Shown here: positions 16,825-25,277 of the stretch, piece after piece
How the letters are laid out: every line of letters starts with the position of its first letter
How positions within the stretch are numbered: position 1 is the stretch's first letter
NCBI GenBank assembly: GCA_002395965.1
Contig: DGVT01000028.1
Coordinates: 197 to 36,015, forward strand
Length of the DNA stretch: 35,819 bases
DNA from: Porphyromonadaceae bacterium UBA4277
Lineage (GTDB): Bacteria; Bacteroidota; Bacteroidia; Bacteroidales; Muribaculaceae
Reading direction: 5' to 3'
Translations under genes and position numbers: made by a program
The notes under the pieces: generated by a model
What the model saw: only the letters and a program-made list of their open reading frames with translations
Told to the model about the DNA's origin: nothing
Databases searched by the model: none

Positions 16825-17889
16825 ATGAAACGAGTATTTATTCATATTCTTGCTATTATGATAGTGAGCAGCATGCTTACTTCCTGCAGTAATGATTCTG
16901 ACGAGCCAACAGGACAACCCATTCAAGTAAAACCAGAATCAGAACGCACCATTATGATTATGGATGAAAGTGGACATTTGTTCAATCAAAATGGGGAATT
17001 AGTATCCACTTTGCCGAATTGTGAACATTCCAATCAAATAATTCCTTTTGCCGAAAATTATTATGTTACTGGTGAATATCTTGAAAACGAGAAATATGGA
17101 GGTTTAGGCTATTGGAAAAACGGAGAATGGGTTACTGTGAAAGAATACAGCCAACCATACCCAATTACTTATTCATTTTTGATTTGCAAGCGCTATGATG
17201 ACATATACCTGTTAACATCGCAATGGGAAGATTATAATAAATCAGCCTTATATATTTACAAAAATGGCAATCCAATTCGCCAGGATGATCCTGCTCGTAA
17301 AGTTCAATGCAAAGATATGACAGCATCCAACAACAAATGTTATCTTGTTGGTTATGAATATGATGATTATAACGGCCTTGATTATTATTATCCCGTGTTG
17401 TGGACTGATGGTAAAAAGGAATACCTACAAGTAAACACCGAGTATGAAGGTGCTATGGCGGGTGCAACGGCCGATTGTATCTATGCTTCGGGGTCGTCAC
17501 ACACAATCATTGGCGGTTGTATAATAAAAAATGATGTTGGTAAGCCAGCCATTTGGATTGATAAGAAATTGACAGAATTATCTACAAGTTCAAGTTCTGC
17601 CTGGGGCGAAGTAATTGATGTCATTGAGACCAGCGGCCATGTATATGCCTTGGGATATGAAGATAATAAAGCCACCCTTTGGGTTGACGGAAATCGTGAA
17701 AGTTATCATCATAATTCCAACCCCGACGATTATCCTGACATTTATTCATACGGATTACAGTTGCAACTATATGGCAGCGACCTTTATGCCCTTGTGCAAA
17801 GTGGCTATTATTACCAAATATGGATGAATGGCCAATTGAAATATACTTTTTGGTCAAGTAGAAGTATTGTGGGCTTTGTAGTAATCTGA
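16825..17889 (+). CDS. Surface lipoprotein of unknown function
   Basis: This is a 354-residue protein with a lipoprotein signal peptide (MKRVFIHILAIMIVSSMLTS, then Cys21). The residues after the Cys, SNDSDE, are acidic, like the lipoprotein export signal that sends lipoproteins to the cell surface in Bacteroidetes. The mature part shows recurring short blocks such as GYWKNGEWVTVKEY, LYIYKNGNP, LWTDGKKEY, AIWIDKKL, LWVDGNRESY and IWMNGQL. These suggest a beta-propeller or similar strand-rich fold of about six units. I do not recognise a named family. The gene is visibly more AT-rich than its neighbours, as is the next gene. Confidence 0.75.
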   Translation: MKRVFIHILAIMIVSSMLTSCSNDSDEPTGQPIQVKPESERTIMIMDESGHLFNQNGELVSTLPNCEHSNQIIPFAENYYVTGEYLENEKYGGLGYWKNGEWVTVKEYSQPYPITYSFLICKRYDDIYLLTSQWEDYNKSALYIYKNGNPIRQDDPARKVQCKDMTASNNKCYLVGYEYDDYNGLDYYYPVLWTDGKKEYLQVNTEYEGAMAGATADCIYASGSSHTIIGGCIIKNDVGKPAIWIDKKLTELSTSSSSAWGEVIDVIETSGHVYALGYEDNKATLWVDGNRESYHHNSNPDDYPDIYSYGLQLQLYGSDLYALVQSGYYYQIWMNGQLKYTFWSSRSIVGFVVI

Positions 17890-17960
17890 TTTCATAGATT
17901 ATTAGATTTACATAAAACCAAAATCTGTCAATAGATCGACATAATGATGATTGAAATAGC

Positions 17961-18656
17961 ATGCCACACATAATAGAATATACTGAAGAGATTGAAGAGC
18001 ATGGATGGTGTCAACAGCGACCAACATTGATGACCGGTGACAAGTATCTGCATGAGGTAGATGGGAAAAAACGTCTGCGGATTGTACTGTCAGTTCACTT
18101 TGACAAGTATATATGGGAGGATGTGGCGCAATGGACGACCACGATACAGGAATACTTTGAAGATGAATATACGCTCTGTCCTTTCCAAATCATTGTAGAT
18201 GAATCGAACAAGGTGGAACTGACAGTGTTTGTAGCGAACAGTCTGATAGGCATTCTCTCATGCGACAAAGACAACGTGCGCGGCACACTTGTCGTCCCTA
18301 ACCAAATAGGCGACATTGATGTCAGAGGCGTGGCACCATTCGGTTTCTACAACTGCCAGCATTTGAAGAAGGTTAGCTTTACTCATTTTGTCGTTATTGC
18401 TTACGAGTATGCCTTTGCAAATACTGGTGTCAGCGAATTTTTCTTCGGTTATGGCATGCCTGTCATGCTCCACAGTACCGCCATCGATGGTTGTAAGAAT
18501 CTTCCGAATTTTGATACCTTGGCTGATACATTTCCAAAAACGTCGGCCTGGCGAAACTTTATTTTGCGCAGTGGCAAAGCCTTTCGCGAGCAGGAAAAGG
18601 AACTATATCGAATGCATTTTCTGACACACATAACAGATGAGCCCGACACGGATTAG
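17961..18656 (+). CDS. BspA-like LRR-containing protein, no signal peptide
   Basis: This is a 231-residue protein. The first ~100 residues (LRIVLSVHFDKYIWEDVAQW) show no family I can name. Residues ~105-190 contain two to three BspA/LRR_5-like units (GTLVVPNQIGDIDVRGVAPF, FYNCQHLKKVSF, YEYAFANTGVSEF). The C-terminus is charged. There is no signal peptide or membrane segment, which is odd for BspA-like proteins, usually secreted. Base composition is AT-rich like the lipoprotein 71 bases upstream, so the two may have arrived together. Function is unknown. Confidence 0.7.
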   Translation: MPHIIEYTEEIEEHGWCQQRPTLMTGDKYLHEVDGKKRLRIVLSVHFDKYIWEDVAQWTTTIQEYFEDEYTLCPFQIIVDESNKVELTVFVANSLIGILSCDKDNVRGTLVVPNQIGDIDVRGVAPFGFYNCQHLKKVSFTHFVVIAYEYAFANTGVSEFFFGYGMPVMLHSTAIDGCKNLPNFDTLADTFPKTSAWRNFILRSGKAFREQEKELYRMHFLTHITDEPDTD

Positions 18657-18809
18657 GGTATTTATATATGTCTGATAAATCCTCATATTATTATCGTTAT
18701 GTTGGCATAAATTCCAAAAATCATTTGCCCCTATAGTGGTTATTATGCGACACAATGTCGTTTCACCTTGATAAAACAACAATAAGAAATATAATACTTT
18801 AACTGAATC

Positions 18810-20933
18810 ATGAACAAATCCATTATCATGTGTAGCGCATTGCTTATTGGCACCGCAGTAGATGTCAATGCGAAAGTGAATTATCCCGAGACTAAGCGCG
18901 TCGATACCGTCGATGTGTATTTCGGCACCCGTGTTCCCGACCCCTATCGCTGGCTCGAAGACGACCGCAGCGAGGAGACGGCGCAGTGGGTGAAAGCTCA
19001 AAACAAAGTCACGCACGACTATCTGGCCAAGATCCCATTTCGTGCCGACATTAAAAAACGCATCACCGAGCTTGCCAACTACGCCAAGTGGGGCACACCG
19101 TTCAAGGTAGAGGACAAATACTACTATTTCAAGAACGACGGGTTGCAAAACCAAAGTGTGCTCTATGTGCAAGACTCGATGGACGGCGCGCCGCGTGTGG
19201 CACTCGACCCCAACACGCTGAGCACCGACGGCACTGTGGCATTGCAGCAGATTAATTTCTCTAAAGACGGCCGCTACTTGGCCTACACCATCACCCGCAA
19301 CGGCAGTGACTGGAACGAAATCTTCGTGAAAGACATGACCACCGGACAGGTGCTCGACGACCACATCAAGTGGGCAAAGTTCACCGATGCCCAGTGGCTG
19401 GGCGATGGCTTCTTCTACAGCTGCTACGACGAGCCCGAGTCGGAGCTGTCGTCGAAGAACGAGTTTCATCGCGTGTGCTATCACAAGTTGGGCACGCCGC
19501 AAAGTGAAGACTATGTGGAATTTGAAGAAAAGACCGGCCCGCTGCTGTTTCACCAGGCAATAGTGATGGGCGATGAGCGGTATGTGTTCATCGCACAAAG
19601 CGACGGAGAAGCCATCACCCTATATGCCAAGGACTTGAAAGACCGCAACCCGCACTATGTGAAATTGGCGTCGAGCGATGTTTACAGTTATAATCCTATA
19701 GGTGTGGATGGCGGTAAGATCTTTGTGATGACCAACGACAATGCACCGCGATATAAGATTATCTCGTTTGATGCCGAGAACCTCAATGCCGCCACGCGCC
19801 GTGACGCCATTCCCGAACAGGATGCAGTGCTCAGCGGTGCACAGCTTGCCAATCACAAGTTCATCCTCACCTACGATCGCGACGCATCGTCGCACCCTGC
19901 CGTTTATGACCTCGATGGCACGCTCGTGCGCAACATTGAGCTTCCCACATTCGGCTCGGTGGGTTTCAGCAGCAAGGCCAAGGACGCTGAGGTGTTCTAC
20001 AGCTTCACCAGCTACACGTTCCCGACCACCGTATATGCCTACGACATGGCCACCGGCAAGTCGCGCCAGCTGTTTGCCCCCAAGGTGGCTCTTAACCCCG
20101 ATGACTACGTCACCGAGCAGGTGTTCTACCCCAGCAAGGACGGCACACGCATCCCCATGTTCCTCATCTACAAGAAGGGGCTCAAGCGCGACGGCAAGCG
20201 CCCGGTGTTCCTCTATGGCTATGGTGGCTTCAACATCAGCATGAATCCGGCGTTCAGCTACTCGCGCACCCCGTTTGCCATGCTCGACATGGGCGGCATC
20301 TGTGCCTATACCAACCTGCGCGGTGGCGGCGAGTATGGTGAGCAGTGGCACGAAGCAGGCACCAAGATGAAGAAGCAGAACGTGTTTGACGACTTCATTG
20401 CAGCCGCTGAATATCTTATCAAGCAAGGCTATACCAGCAAGGGAAAAATTGCCTGCAATGGCGGCAGTAACGGCGGCTTGCTCGTGGGAGCCGTTGTCAA
20501 CCAGCGCCCCGACCTGTGGGGAGCTGCAGTGCCTCAGGTGGGTGTGATGGACATGCTGCGTTATCACAACTTCACCATAGGCTGGAACTGGGCGCCCGAC
20601 TACGGCCGCAGCGACGACAGTCGCGAAATGTTTGAATACCTCAAGGGCTACAGCCCGCTGCACACCATTCACAACGACGGCACGCCCTACCCTGCCGTGA
20701 TGGTCACCACCAGCGACCATGACGACCGCGTGGTGCCGGCACACTCGTTCAAGTATGCCGCGCAGCTGCAGGCCAGCAACACCGGCAATGCCATCAAGAT
20801 CATCCGCATCGACACCAACGCCGGTCATGGCCACGGCAAGCCCATCTCAAAGGTTATCGACGAATATACCGACATTCAGGCATTCATCATGTATAACCTG
20901 GGTGTGAGCTACAAATACCGCAAGCACAAATAA
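18810..20933 (+). CDS. Prolyl oligopeptidase family serine peptidase (S9A)
   Basis: This is a 707-residue protein with a probable signal peptide (MNKSIIMCSALLIGTAVDVNA). The N-terminal block YPETKRVDTVDVYFG, then VPDPYRWLED, is the hallmark of prolyl endopeptidases. A beta-propeller covers about 75-430 and an alpha/beta-hydrolase domain the rest. The catalytic triad is visible: Ser553 in NGGSNGGLLVG, Asp in DHDDRVVP (~638-639) and His673 in AGHGHGKP. The enzyme cleaves short peptides after proline. Periplasmic location follows from the signal peptide. It is followed by the CotH-like gene on the same strand after 67 bases. Confidence 0.95.
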   Translation: MNKSIIMCSALLIGTAVDVNAKVNYPETKRVDTVDVYFGTRVPDPYRWLEDDRSEETAQWVKAQNKVTHDYLAKIPFRADIKKRITELANYAKWGTPFKVEDKYYYFKNDGLQNQSVLYVQDSMDGAPRVALDPNTLSTDGTVALQQINFSKDGRYLAYTITRNGSDWNEIFVKDMTTGQVLDDHIKWAKFTDAQWLGDGFFYSCYDEPESELSSKNEFHRVCYHKLGTPQSEDYVEFEEKTGPLLFHQAIVMGDERYVFIAQSDGEAITLYAKDLKDRNPHYVKLASSDVYSYNPIGVDGGKIFVMTNDNAPRYKIISFDAENLNAATRRDAIPEQDAVLSGAQLANHKFILTYDRDASSHPAVYDLDGTLVRNIELPTFGSVGFSSKAKDAEVFYSFTSYTFPTTVYAYDMATGKSRQLFAPKVALNPDDYVTEQVFYPSKDGTRIPMFLIYKKGLKRDGKRPVFLYGYGGFNISMNPAFSYSRTPFAMLDMGGICAYTNLRGGGEYGEQWHEAGTKMKKQNVFDDFIAAAEYLIKQGYTSKGKIACNGGSNGGLLVGAVVNQRPDLWGAAVPQVGVMDMLRYHNFTIGWNWAPDYGRSDDSREMFEYLKGYSPLHTIHNDGTPYPAVMVTTSDHDDRVVPAHSFKYAAQLQASNTGNAIKIIRIDTNAGHGHGKPISKVIDEYTDIQAFIMYNLGVSYKYRKHK

Positions 20934-21000
20934 AAACATATGATTGTGCCCAATCCAAGCTAAAGATTTAGCAATTATTCAAAACCATATAAAAGCAACT

Positions 21001-22398
21001 ATGCAGCAATTATTGTTAAAACTTTATAGCTATGCAATGCAAGTAGCGTCTGTTATCATGGTGGCGTTTTTGCCGTTGGCCGTGGGTGCGCAGACGGGTA
21101 CCCTGCCTGTGATGTATATCGAAACGCAGAACCACCGCCCGATCACGTCTAAAACGGTGTATGTGCCCGGTAGCTACTATATTGTTGATAGCCAAAACCC
21201 GGCTATGAACGTGGGTTCACAAGACAGCCCCCTGCCACTTGAAGTGCGTGGCAGGGGCCACTCGTCGTGGAAAGGGGCAAAGAAACCATATAAAATCAAG
21301 CTGGGCGAAAAGGCCGGCCTGCTGGGCATGGCCAGCAACAAGCATTGGGCACTTCTCAAGTTCTATGAGCCCACGGTGGTGGGAATGAACTTAGGCGAGA
21401 TGTTCGGCATGGACTGGACACCATCCACCAGGCCGCTCGAAGTTGTTCTCAATGGTGATTACCTGGGGCTTTACCTGCTGACCGAGACTAACCGAATCGC
21501 CAAGAACCGCCTCAACATCTACGAGCAGCCTAACTGGAATGTGGATGAAAACACTATTCCCTACGGCTGGCTCGTGGAAGTGGACAATTATGTGGAGCCA
21601 AACCAGATAATGTTCAAGGAAAATTCAAAGTGGAATATCAACATCACCTATCACTCACCCGATTCGCTCTCGGCACCCCAGAAAACATGGCTGCTTAATG
21701 AGTTTAAGGCTATCAATGAGGCAATTTACACCGATGATAAAACAGGAAGCACATGGGAGAATTCGATTGATGTGGATGCTATGGCGCGGTATTTTATCAT
21801 TCAGGAAGTGCTCGACAATAGCGATGGCTTTCACGGCAGTTTCTATCTGCACAAGGACATGGAGGATGATGCCCGCTGGGTGGCAGGGCCATTGTGGGAC
21901 CTGGCGTGCAACCAGCGCGAGAAAACCGATTACACATTCAGGATGAAAACATCCTATGGCTTCACTCCACACTGGATCGAAGAACTGATTAAGGACGAGG
22001 ACTTCTGCCTTGCCGTGCGGCTCGCATGGAGCGAGTTTTACCCACACCGGGTGCAGCAGTGGATGGACTATATCGACGACCATCTGCTACCGTGCCGCGA
22101 GGCTTTTGAACAGGAAAAAATCCGCTGGAATTATACCAGTAGCGCAACACTCGATGACCGGGTTGACCGGCTTAAATCGGCATTGATTGCCAATGTTGAG
22201 TGGTTCAATGCTCATTTGCCTAAGGCCGGTCCCAGCGCGGTGGACGACATGGAACTTGCCGATAAACAAGTTGTGAAGGTGGAGTATGTGAACATGGCTG
22301 GCATGCGCAATTCGCGCCCCTTCGACGGAGTCAACATCAAAGTGACCACCTATGGCGACGGCAGCACATCGACCTCCAAAATCATTGTTAAGCCGTGA
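21001..22398 (+). CDS. CotH-family secreted protein (protein kinase-like fold)
   Basis: This is a 465-residue protein from the ATG at 21001. This start gives a good signal sequence ending SVIMVAFLPLAVGAQ; the in-frame upstream extension from 20944 adds only polar residues. The CotH core is seen in VRGRGHSSWKGAKKPYKIKL, GLLGMASNKHWALL, VVLNGDYLGLYLLTETNRIA, DNSDGFHGSFYLHKD and GPLWDLACNQREKTDY. CotH proteins have an atypical kinase fold; Bacillus CotH phosphorylates spore-coat proteins, and bacterial homologues are often fused to secreted polysaccharide-acting modules. The last ~45 residues (VEYVNMAGMRNSRPFDGVNI, ending KIIVKP) look like a type IX sorting tail. Substrate is unknown. Confidence 0.88.
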   Translation: MQQLLLKLYSYAMQVASVIMVAFLPLAVGAQTGTLPVMYIETQNHRPITSKTVYVPGSYYIVDSQNPAMNVGSQDSPLPLEVRGRGHSSWKGAKKPYKIKLGEKAGLLGMASNKHWALLKFYEPTVVGMNLGEMFGMDWTPSTRPLEVVLNGDYLGLYLLTETNRIAKNRLNIYEQPNWNVDENTIPYGWLVEVDNYVEPNQIMFKENSKWNINITYHSPDSLSAPQKTWLLNEFKAINEAIYTDDKTGSTWENSIDVDAMARYFIIQEVLDNSDGFHGSFYLHKDMEDDARWVAGPLWDLACNQREKTDYTFRMKTSYGFTPHWIEELIKDEDFCLAVRLAWSEFYPHRVQQWMDYIDDHLLPCREAFEQEKIRWNYTSSATLDDRVDRLKSALIANVEWFNAHLPKAGPSAVDDMELADKQVVKVEYVNMAGMRNSRPFDGVNIKVTTYGDGSTSTSKIIVKP

Positions 22399-22490
22399 AT
22401 GATGCCGACTGTACGTGAGGCGAGACAGATTAAACTAACGTGAGTTCAGGCACAGTTTTTGCAGTCTAAAATGTAAAGAGCGACACGACT

Positions 22491-22784
22491 ATGATTTACT
22501 TCTTTGGCATATTCTCCGACATCCTCGGTACCTGTGGTGTCGTCCTCGGTGGCATCATCGTCGTGATTCTCGGCTTGCTGGTGATAGCCTTCTGGTTGAT
22601 AGTGGCCGCCCTTGTGGGCATCGCCGTGTCGGCTTCGCTGCGTGCCGGATGGTTTTGGTTCTGCCGTGGCATGATGGCCATCACCCCCGAGACGAGCACG
22701 GTGCATGAGCACTTCAAAAACAAGTGGCTCGACATGAAGCACCCGTCGCGAGTGAGGCGACGCAAGATGGCGGTATCGAAATAA
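22491..22784 (+). CDS. Small inner-membrane protein, unknown function
   Basis: This is a 97-residue protein with a long hydrophobic stretch at ~12-50 (GVVLGGIIVVILGLLVIAFW, then LIVAALVGIAVSA), enough for two tightly packed membrane helices. A basic C-terminal tail follows (HPSRVRRRKMAVSK). I recognise no family. A convincing terminator just after it supports a real transcription unit. Confidence 0.6.
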   Translation: MIYFFGIFSDILGTCGVVLGGIIVVILGLLVIAFWLIVAALVGIAVSASLRAGWFWFCRGMMAITPETSTVHEHFKNKWLDMKHPSRVRRRKMAVSK

Positions 22785-22796
22785 GGCATCCAAAAA

Positions 22797-22831
22797 CAGG
22801 CGACGGCTACAGGCTGTCGCTTGTCTTTTTT
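22797..22831 (+). terminator. Rho-independent terminator after the small membrane-protein gene
   Basis: The stem GCGACGGC/GCTGTCGC (22800-22807 with 22813-22820, one G-T pair) has a short loop, followed by TTGTCTTTTTT. Confidence 0.75.
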
Positions 22832-22875
22832 GCGCTGCGTCTATGTCACTAACTTTGTCACAAAAAATGACAAAG
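22829..22875 (+). promoter_or_regulatory. Orphan promoter-like boxes with an overlapping dyad
   Basis: TTTG (22829-22832), 17 bases, TAACTTTG (22850-22857, exact -7 consensus). The inverted repeat CTTTGTCA (22853-22860) / TGACAAAG (22868-22875), perfect over 8 bases with a 7-base gap, overlaps the -7 box and the expected start point, as an operator would. The 17-base spacing is shorter than the usual 19-21. No gene follows on this strand before 25278. Confidence 0.35.
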
Positions 22876-22950
22876 TCTTTGCGTGGACTGTATGCACACA
22901 TTTTTTTTTGACATTTCTTTGGGGGAAATGCCATAACATTGTACTTCGTT

Positions 22951-23090
22951 GGGACAGCGATTTTGAAGCGTTGTCCCGTTTTTGTCCCATTTTCGCACCA
23001 GAATTTAAGCCTTTAATGTGCCTATTTTCAAGCGGTTGTCTCGATCGGTCGGGACGGCGGGGAAAACAGTGTTGTCCCGATTTTGTCCCG
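22951..23090. repeat. Two copies of a GGGAC-N15/16-TTGTCCCG-N3-TTGTCCCR module
   Basis: Module 1: GGGAC 22951-22955, TTGTCCCG 22971-22978, TTGTCCCA 22982-22989. Module 2: GGGAC 23051-23055, TTGTCCCG 23072-23079, TTGTCCCG 23083-23090. The paired octamers are 11 bases apart in both modules, the modules are 100 bases apart, and the connecting sequence is not conserved. This looks like a set of protein-binding sites. It ends 60 bases from tRNA-Pro. What binds is unknown. Confidence 0.55.
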
Positions 23091-23092
23091 GC

Positions 23093-23141
23093 AAAATCAA
23101 AAAAATAAGGGATAACTTGCAGGCTGACTGCTTGTTATCCC
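23093..23141 (-). terminator. Terminator downstream of tRNA-Pro
   Basis: On the minus strand GGGATAAC (23141-23134) pairs with GTTATCCC (23116-23109), and an inner GCAG/CTGC adds four pairs. A T-rich tail (TTATTTTTTTGATTTT) follows. Confidence 0.8.
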
Positions 23142-23149
23142 CTGTCGGG

Positions 23150-23223
23150 TCGGGGTGAGAGGACTCGAACTTCCGACCTCCACGTCCCGAACGTGGCGCG
23201 CTAACCAACTGTGCTACACCCCG
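23150..23223 (-). tRNA. tRNA-Pro (anticodon CGG)
   Basis: On the minus strand: acceptor CGGGGTG pairs with CACCCCG; the D-loop is AGCACAGTTGGTTAGCGC; the anticodon stem CCACG/CGTGG holds the loop TTCGGGA, so the anticodon is CGG; the T-arm contains AAGTTCGAGTCC. The discriminator base is A. The 3' CCA is not encoded (CCC follows), so it is added after transcription. Confidence 0.96.
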
Positions 23224-23372
23224 AACTCTTTGTTTTGCGGTGCAAAGGTACAAACTATTTGTCAACTGTCAAAAAATATTTTGCACTTTTCTTATAAGTT
23301 TGCAAAATCTGAGCCTCGTTTTGGCTTCTAAGTCACAAGTAATGTGCAGTTTTATGACTGTTGTAACTTGTA

Positions 23373-23438
23373 TAAAAAAGAGTGGGTGAAAGAGTTGGCT
23401 ATGAATAATTTAGCCCTCTCCTACCCCACTCTTTTAGC
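23373..23438 (-). terminator. Terminator of the NfeD/SPFH unit
   Basis: AAAGAGTGGG (23377-23386) pairs with CCCACTCTTT (23425-23434), perfect over 10 bases, with a second inner pairing GGCT/AGCC. On the minus strand it is followed by TTTTTATAC, and it lies 30 bases past the SPFH stop codon. Confidence 0.75.
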
Positions 23439-23468
23439 TGTTGCGTCAGGCCATGCGGGCCTTTGCCG

Positions 23469-24422
23469 TTAGCTCTCTTTGAAGAGATCTTTAATGCCAC
23501 CTATCGAGCCCATGAGATTAGTGGCTTCGTATGGCATATACACGGTCTTTGTTTTGTCGCCGCTTGCCACTTCCTGTAGCATTGCAATATACTTTTGTGC
23601 GATGAGATAATGAGCCGGATTAGCGCTCTTTCCAACGGCTTCGCTCACCTTTTCGATGGCTACTGCTTCGGCCTCGGCCTTGCGGATGCGTGCTTGTGCT
23701 TCACCTTCGGCGCGCAGGATTTCGGTTTGCTTGTCGGCTTCGGCCTGATTGATGCGAGCTGTTTTCTGTCCCTCCGATTGCAGGATGGCAGCCGCTTTCT
23801 GTCCTTCGCTTGTGAGGATTGTGGCTCGCTTGTTGCGCTCGGCTTGCATCTGTTTTTCCATGGCCTGGAGCACGCTCTGTGGCGGTGTGATGTCTTGAAG
23901 TTCAACGCGGTTGACCTTGATGCCCCACTTGTTGGTGGCATCGTCGAGCACGGCGCGCAGCTTGGTGTTGATGGTGTCGCGTGAGGTAAGTGTCTCGTCA
24001 AGTTCCAGTTCACCGATGATGTTACGCAGTGTGGTCTGAGTCAGCTTCTCGATAGCGTTGGGCAGGTTATTAATCTCATACACAGCCTTGAACGGATCCA
24101 CAATTTGGAAGTAGAGAAGTGCGTTGATTTGTGTCTGCACGTTATCTTTGGTAATCACGTTCTGTTTGTCGAAGTCATATACCTGTTCGCGCAGGTCGAT
24201 GGAGCTTGTGTAGTGATACCGTCCGCCCGTCATTGCAACGATAGTCTTGGCCTTGTCGATGAATGGGATGATGATGTTGATGCCTGGCTTGAGTGTTGCG
24301 TAGTATTTTCCCAGGCGCTCGATGATGCGTGTTTCTGATTGTGGAATGATGACCAGGCTCATTTTCACGAGAATGAGCACAAACACGACGATTGCTATTA
24401 AAAGAATTGTTACGATGTCCAT
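23469..24422 (-). CDS. SPFH/Band 7 (stomatin-like) membrane protein
   Basis: This is a 317-residue protein. It has one N-terminal membrane helix (IVTILLIAIVVFVLILVKMS) and then the SPFH domain: VIIPQSETRIIERLGKYY, GINIIIPFIDKAK, VRVELQDITPP-type block (read as VNRVELQDITPPQSVLQAME). An Ala/Glu-rich coiled coil follows (ILTSEGQKAAAILQSEGQKT, EAEAVAIEKVSEA). This is the QmcA/paraslipin type, which makes membrane-microdomain scaffolds. It is paired with an NfeD-like gene 33 bases upstream on the same strand, the usual partnership. The pair shares one promoter and one terminator. A role in membrane organisation or quality control is inferred from the family. Confidence 0.93.
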   Translation of the reverse strand: MDIVTILLIAIVVFVLILVKMSLVIIPQSETRIIERLGKYYATLKPGINIIIPFIDKAKTIVAMTGGRYHYTSSIDLREQVYDFDKQNVITKDNVQTQINALLYFQIVDPFKAVYEINNLPNAIEKLTQTTLRNIIGELELDETLTSRDTINTKLRAVLDDATNKWGIKVNRVELQDITPPQSVLQAMEKQMQAERNKRATILTSEGQKAAAILQSEGQKTARINQAEADKQTEILRAEGEAQARIRKAEAEAVAIEKVSEAVGKSANPAHYLIAQKYIAMLQEVASGDKTKTVYMPYEATNLMGSIGGIKDLFKES

Positions 24423-24455
24423 ATTTTTTTGATGTTTTAAGTTGTTGAAATGGTG

Positions 24456-24920
24456 TTAATTATCTTCTTGTGATGCAGGTTGCACGGTGATGATGATGCT
24501 GTCGATTGCAAGCACGGTCACACGTGTGCCCTTGGCTATGGGTTGTCCGTCGGCCGAAGTAGCTTTCCAGTCATCGCCGTCGATTGCCACGCGTCCGTAG
24601 CCGTTCTGGTCGATGTCTTCACTCACGCGCCCCACCCTACCTATCAGTGCTTCGGCATTGCTTACGCGCTCATCTTTAGCCTTGTGGAAGTAGCGCAAGG
24701 CGACAGGACGCACAAGCCACAGGCTCAGTGCCGAGGCAATGGCAAAGATGATGACCTGAGCGGTGAACGTGGTGCCGCACAGAGCGGCAATGAGCGACAC
24801 AAAAGCTCCTATTGAGAAGCACATAATGAAGAAATCGCCTGACGAGAGTTCAAGTATCAGGCATAGGATGCTCACGATGGCCCATAGTTGCCACAGATTT
24901 TGAGAAAAATAGTCAATCAT
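24456..24920 (-). CDS. NfeD-like membrane protein, SPFH partner
   Basis: This is a 154-residue protein from the ATG at 24920 (MIDYFSQNLWQLWAIVSILC). It has three to four membrane helices in the first ~75 residues (LILELSSGDFFIMCFSIGAF, TFTAQVIIFAIASALSLWLV), then a C-terminal OB-fold domain (ALIGRVGRVSEDID, GRVAIDGDDWKA, IAKGTRVTVLAID). This is the short NfeD form found with SPFH proteins. The in-frame ATG at 24944 lies only a few bases from the -7 box at 24949-24942, before the expected transcript start, so the later ATG is preferred. Confidence 0.88.
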   Translation of the reverse strand: MIDYFSQNLWQLWAIVSILCLILELSSGDFFIMCFSIGAFVSLIAALCGTTFTAQVIIFAIASALSLWLVRPVALRYFHKAKDERVSNAEALIGRVGRVSEDIDQNGYGRVAIDGDDWKATSADGQPIAKGTRVTVLAIDSIIITVQPASQEDN

Positions 24921-24941
24921 AGTTGTAAGTTTTAGTTTTTC

Positions 24942-24972
24942 CAAAATTACTGGTTTTGCTCAACAATTCCAA
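24942..24972 (-). promoter_or_regulatory. Promoter of the NfeD/SPFH unit
   Basis: On the minus strand TTGG (24972-24969), 19 bases, TAATTTTG (24949-24942). The -7 box is exact; the -33 box is one base off TTTG. The spacer 24921-25277 holds this and the opposing ybeY promoter; it is AT-rich with no gene I can support. Confidence 0.6.
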
Positions 24973-25224
24973 GTATAATTCAAACGTTCGCAAAACTAAA
25001 CATAAATTAACAAACTGTTACGGTTGTTTCGTGCAACCAAACTTTGTTAAATTATATTGCAAATTGTGTGCCAAAAACCTCGTTTTTTCGATAAACTGCC
25101 CATGGTCTTCTCAAAAAATTAATTCTCAGCGGCTCAAAAATCTATCATTTTGCAGAAAATTAGAAAGTTAGATTGCTTTTTTGCTGTTGAGATTTTTTGC
25201 TCAAAAAATTCCTGTGCCCAGATA

Positions 25225-25256
25225 TTTGATAACTATCGAGGAATTTTGTAATTTTG
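25225..25256 (+). promoter_or_regulatory. Promoter of the ybeY-mnmG unit
   Basis: TTTG at 25225-25228, 20 bases, TAATTTTG at 25249-25256: exact consensus. The transcript should start near 25263, leaving a leader of only about 15 bases before ATG 25278. Confidence 0.75.
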
Positions 25257-25277
25257 TGTCCTAATTAGAAACACTTG

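Noticed and set aside
19620..20834. 404-residue minus-strand frame inside the prolyl oligopeptidase gene, and the 370-residue one at 34463-35575
   Set aside because: The opposite strand carries complete enzymes with catalytic residues in place; the antisense products show no family pattern.
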